This document shows, piece after piece, positions 61,030 to 64,000 of a stretch of DNA of 64,000 bases. Under the pieces are notes generated by a model that was given only the letters and a program-made list of their open reading frames with translations, was not told where the DNA came from and made no database searches. The stretch lies in NCBI RefSeq assembly GCF_020281205.1, contig NZ_JACXZC010000008.1, positions 47,435 to 111,434 of the forward strand, in the 5' to 3' direction. A program made the translations under genes and the position numbers. Numbering within the stretch: position 1 is the first letter of the stretch; each line of letters opens with the position of its first letter. The DNA is from Empedobacter stercoris. Its GTDB lineage: Bacteria; Bacteroidota; Bacteroidia; Flavobacteriales; Weeksellaceae.

Positions 61030-62007
61030 ATGAAAATTAATTTTACATATTATCTGTTTTTTCTATTTTTTTCGATAAAAATTTTCGCTCAGAATCCTGT
61101 TCAAGATAGTATTTCACCGATAATAAATGATTCGATTTCTGATAAAACAGAAGAAACAGTCATTTTTCCGAAAACTTATTGGAATGTAGGTGATGAAAAA
61201 AGATACAATGTAACAGCAAGCGAAGTGAAATTGGAAGATGATACCATTGCGCATCAAGAACAATATACTTATAACGTTATTGTTCAAGTTGAGAATATTT
61301 ATCAAAATGAAACAATTGTAAAATGGAATTTTAGAAATGTACAATTCAATTCTAAATCCTATTTAAACAATCCTTTTTCGTTGGTTAATAATGTTTCTAT
61401 TTCATTTAAAATAGATCAAGACGGAAGATTTTTAGAGTTTACAAATCTTGATAAAACGTTAAAAGAATTAATCTTATCTGCTGAAGATTTAGAAAATAAA
61501 TACTTGGATAATCCATCTGCAATAGCGATTATTAAAAAGAATTTACAATATTATTCGACCGATGAAAACATCGTCAAATTATTTGATAAAGATATTCGTC
61601 AATTTCATCATTTTTATGGAAAGAGTACTTTTACTTTAGAGAGTGCTCCTTTTGTGTATCAATCGTACATGGACAATTTATTTAGCGCTTCTCCTACTCC
61701 AGCTTCTACGGAATTAAAGTTAAATGAAATTGGAATTTCTCAAACAAATTACATTATGTCGAGTTTTCAGGAAGCAGACAAAGAATGGCTTGCAAATTCT
61801 TGGTACACCTATCTAAAAGAATTGGCTACAAAATTAGGAACTGAGCAACCATCAGAAGATCGATTAAAAGACGATATCAAATATTACGTTAAAATGACGT
61901 CGCGTATCAAGGATAATGGTTGGCTTTCGTACAGTATCGAAACCAAAAAAGTAAAATTCCAAGATACAGATTATACCTTAGAGCGTCGTTTTGAGCTTGT
62001 CAACTAA
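61030..62007 (+). CDS. Hypothetical secreted protein, paralogue B
   Basis: A 325-residue exported protein with a signal peptide ending KIFAQNP. Like the gene before it, it opens its mature part with a GDEKRYNVTASEV beta stretch, passes a middle with an insert about a residue ending in a target length, has DKEWLANSWYTYLKELATKLG late, and ends in ETKKVKFQDTDYTLERRFELV. Identity to paralogue A looks low by eye, so shared ancestry is inferred from layout and adjacency. Function unknown. Confidence 0.7.
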   Translation: MKINFTYYLFFLFFSIKIFAQNPVQDSISPIINDSISDKTEETVIFPKTYWNVGDEKRYNVTASEVKLEDDTIAHQEQYTYNVIVQVENIYQNETIVKWNFRNVQFNSKSYLNNPFSLVNNVSISFKIDQDGRFLEFTNLDKTLKELILSAEDLENKYLDNPSAIAIIKKNLQYYSTDENIVKLFDKDIRQFHHFYGKSTFTLESAPFVYQSYMDNLFSASPTPASTELKLNEIGISQTNYIMSSFQEADKEWLANSWYTYLKELATKLGTEQPSEDRLKDDIKYYVKMTSRIKDNGWLSYSIETKKVKFQDTDYTLERRFELVN

Positions 62008-62079
62008 AACATGCATCAATACTGATATTTCTTACCCTTATTAAATCATAAAAACTACGTGAATCAGGATTATTTTTCA

Positions 62080-62087
62080 TAATTTTG
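62080..62087 (+). promoter_or_regulatory. Promoter -7 box of lysS
   Basis: TAATTTTG fits TAnnTTTG, 28 bases before lysS. Confidence 0.45.
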
Positions 62088-62115
62088 CTTTCATTTTATA
62101 TAAATTATATTCACT

Positions 62116-63819
62116 ATGCAATTGTCTGAACAAGAAATTATTCGTAGAGAAAAACTACAACAATTAAGAGACTTAGGCGTTGAGCCTTACCCTGCCGAAG
62201 AATTCGTGGTAACTTCTAATTCGAAAGAAATTAAGGAAAAGTACGAAGAAGGAAAGGTAGTCAAGCTTGCCGGACGATTGATGAGTGTTCGTGTAATGGG
62301 AAAAGCATCTTTCGCAGAATTACAAGATAGCGAAGGTCGTATTCAGCTGTATGTATCAAGAGATGACATCTCTTCATCAGAAGAAGGAATCGAATACAAT
62401 ACTATTTTCAAGAAATTGATGGACATAGGAGATTTCATTGGAATCGAAGGATACGAATTCAAAACTAAAGTGGGTGAAATTTCTGTTCATGTAACAAAAT
62501 TAACATTGTTATCAAAAACTTTACGTCCATTACCAATCGTTAAAACAGACGATGAAGGTCACATTTTTGATGCTTTTACAGATCCAGAATTACGTTACCG
62601 TATGCGTTATGTGGATATGGTTGTTAATCCCCACGTGAAAGAAATTTTCTTAAAACGTACACGTTTATTCAACGCTATGCGCAATTTCTTCAACGATCGT
62701 GGATACATGGAAGTAGAAACTCCTATCTTACAATCAATTCCTGGAGGTGCAGCAGCTCGTCCGTTTATTACACATCATAACGCATTAGATATTCCATTAT
62801 ATTTAAGAATCGCAAACGAATTATACTTAAAAAGATTAATCGTTGGTGGTTTTGATGGTGTTTACGAATTTTCTAAAAACTTCCGTAACGAAGGAATGGA
62901 CCGTACACACAATCCAGAATTTACAGCAATGGAAATTTATGTTGCTTACAAAGATTACAACTGGATGATGGATTTCACAGAACAACTATTAGAACACTGT
63001 GCTATCGCTGTCAATGGAACTTCTGAAGCTACTTTTGGAGAACATAAAATCAATTTTAAAGCACCTTTCAAACGTGTTACAATGCGTCAAGCAATTATTG
63101 ATTTTACAGATTTTGACATCGATGGTAAATCTGAAGCTGAATTATTTGAAGCAGCAAAAGGTATGGGAATCGAGGTTGATGATACAATGGGTAAAGGAAA
63201 ACTAATTGATGAAATTTTCGGTGAAAAATGTGAAGGAAATTACATTCAACCAACTTTCATTACCGATTATCCAAAAGAAATGTCGCCATTGACAAAACAA
63301 CACCGCGATAATCCTGAATTAACTGAACGTTTCGAATTAATGGTTTGTGGAAAAGAAATTGCAAACTCATATTCAGAATTAAATGATCCAATCGATCAAC
63401 GTGAACGTTTCGAAGAACAATTAAAATTATCTGCAAAAGGTGACGACGAAGCAGGAGAATTTATTGACGAAGATTTCTTACGTGCTTTAGAATTCGGAAT
63501 GCCGCCTACAGGTGGTTTAGGAATCGGTATGGACCGTTTGATTATGTTCTTAACAAACAATCCATCTATCCAAGAAGTTTTATTCTTCCCTCAAATGCGT
63601 CCAGAAAAAGCTACTCCAGCTTACGAATTGACAGAAGAAGAAACTAAAATTATTGAAATCTTAAAAGCTAACGAAAACATTGATTTAAATGAATTAAAAT
63701 CTCAAGCTGCTTTGAGCGGTAAAAAATGGGACAAATCAATGAAAAATTTAGCAAAATATAACTTGACTAAAGTAACTGTAGATGGCGATGCCAAAACGGT
63801 TGCATATTTAGCCGAGTAA
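62116..63819 (+). CDS. lysS: Lysine--tRNA ligase, class II
   Basis: A 567-residue class II synthetase that charges tRNA-Lys. The N-terminal OB fold (about 55-160) binds the anticodon. Motif 1 lies near VETPILQSIPGGAAARPF, motif 2 is NFRNEGMDRTHNPEFTAMEIY and motif 3 is TGGLGIGMDRLIMFL. It is about 60 residues longer than E. coli LysS: an acidic extension after motif 3 (residues about 510-567) contains LKANENIDLNELKSQAALSG and on, which is common in Flavobacteriia. Confidence 0.97.
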   Translation: MQLSEQEIIRREKLQQLRDLGVEPYPAEEFVVTSNSKEIKEKYEEGKVVKLAGRLMSVRVMGKASFAELQDSEGRIQLYVSRDDISSSEEGIEYNTIFKKLMDIGDFIGIEGYEFKTKVGEISVHVTKLTLLSKTLRPLPIVKTDDEGHIFDAFTDPELRYRMRYVDMVVNPHVKEIFLKRTRLFNAMRNFFNDRGYMEVETPILQSIPGGAAARPFITHHNALDIPLYLRIANELYLKRLIVGGFDGVYEFSKNFRNEGMDRTHNPEFTAMEIYVAYKDYNWMMDFTEQLLEHCAIAVNGTSEATFGEHKINFKAPFKRVTMRQAIIDFTDFDIDGKSEAELFEAAKGMGIEVDDTMGKGKLIDEIFGEKCEGNYIQPTFITDYPKEMSPLTKQHRDNPELTERFELMVCGKEIANSYSELNDPIDQRERFEEQLKLSAKGDDEAGEFIDEDFLRALEFGMPPTGGLGIGMDRLIMFLTNNPSIQEVLFFPQMRPEKATPAYELTEEETKIIEILKANENIDLNELKSQAALSGKKWDKSMKNLAKYNLTKVTVDGDAKTVAYLAE

Positions 63820-63843
63820 ATTATTACCCTTTCATCTATATTT

Positions 63844-63870
63844 AAAAGCTCAACTTCAGTTGGGCTTTTT
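63844..63870 (+). terminator. Terminator after lysS
   Basis: AAAAGCTCAAC pairs with GTTGGGCTTTT (one wobble) across TTCA, followed by T7. Confidence 0.88.
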
Positions 63871-63879
63871 TTATGGCGT

Positions 63880-64000
63880 TCCCTCGCCAACTAGCATCCT
63901 ATTAAATTATATGAATCCCTTAGCGCTCGGTCGGGCTATCCGCTGCAATCTTTTGTTTGGAGTAACATAGCACCTAAAAACAAAATCCTTCGTCAAACAA
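63880..64000. repeat. Repeat-like intergenic stretch at the window edge
   Basis: GC-richer than its surroundings, with the words GCTCGGTCGGGCTATCCGCT and GCAATCTTTTG that resemble a dispersed Bacteroidota intergenic repeat. No ORF or RNA is recognised. Its extent beyond the window is unknown. Confidence 0.45.

Noticed and set aside
1..64000. CRISPR array, tRNA or rRNA genes
   Set aside because: No spaced direct-repeat array, cloverleaf with GTTCGAATC-type loop, or rRNA-like stretch was seen on reading both strands.

Overview
The window is a low-GC, gene-dense stretch of a Bacteroidota chromosome, most likely a flavobacterium of the Weeksellaceae type (Empedobacter, Weeksella or a relative). 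The evidence is a type IX secretion gene set (T9SS type B sorting domain, PorP/SprF, GLPGLI), Bacteroidota-only families (DUF4197, DUF5606, DUF4846, GYDIA GHMP kinase), and many TAnnTTTG promoter boxes in place of sigma70 hexamers. Shine-Dalgarno sequences are mostly absent. I saw no rRNA, tRNA or CRISPR array.

Layout. 1-2.2 kb: a two-component system (kinase cut by the window edge), an IS-end-like palindrome and a nitronate monooxygenase-like gene. 2.3-5.9 kb: DUF2795 protein and secA. 5.9-7.9 kb: an orphan lipoprotein, a decayed IS3-family element with no target duplication, and a broken HU-like gene cut exactly at the IS end. 7.9-10.6 kb: methyltransferase, LMW phosphatase and dnaA. 10.8-14.6 kb: thioesterase, apt, SanA-like protein, a HipA-like kinase/DUF3037 pair and a short ssb. 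14.6-21.2 kb: a leftward suf operon (sufA, secreted protein, sufB, four-helix bundle protein, sufC, sufD, sufS) with two non-Suf genes inserted. 21.3-25.4 kb: trpS, a regulatory-domain protein, tonB and a PstS-like lipoprotein.

25.4-30.4 kb is the T9SS cell-surface cluster. 30.5-33.0 kb holds prfC and a DUF4197 gene that ends in a 53-nt palindrome. 33.1-39.2 kb is one 2028-residue thioester alpha-2-macroglobulin carrying a TonB-receptor plug-like insert. 39.4-41.9 kb is a tsaC/cca/TnpR-like group. 42-50 kb is an envelope-glycan region: three glycosyltransferase genes (one a GT9-GT2 fusion), an LPS-kinase-like gene, an SDR gene without a normal start codon, a GHMP kinase and fabD. 50.1-53.5 kb: dapD, ruvX, def, DUF5606 and mazG. 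53.5-53.8 kb has no protein gene but looks like a structured small RNA gene with its own promoter and terminator. 53.8-63.8 kb: uvrB, DUF4846 lipoprotein, a second cysteine desulfurase, cvpA, rmuC, two related secreted proteins and lysS. The window ends in a repeat-like intergenic stretch.

Most of the window is core chromosome. The best leads for something undescribed are the small RNA gene near 53.64 kb, the HipA-like kinase/DUF3037 pair, the macroglobulin-plug fusion, the intruders in the suf operon and the SDR gene with an ATA or ATT start. All functional calls come from reading motifs by eye; no database search was run.
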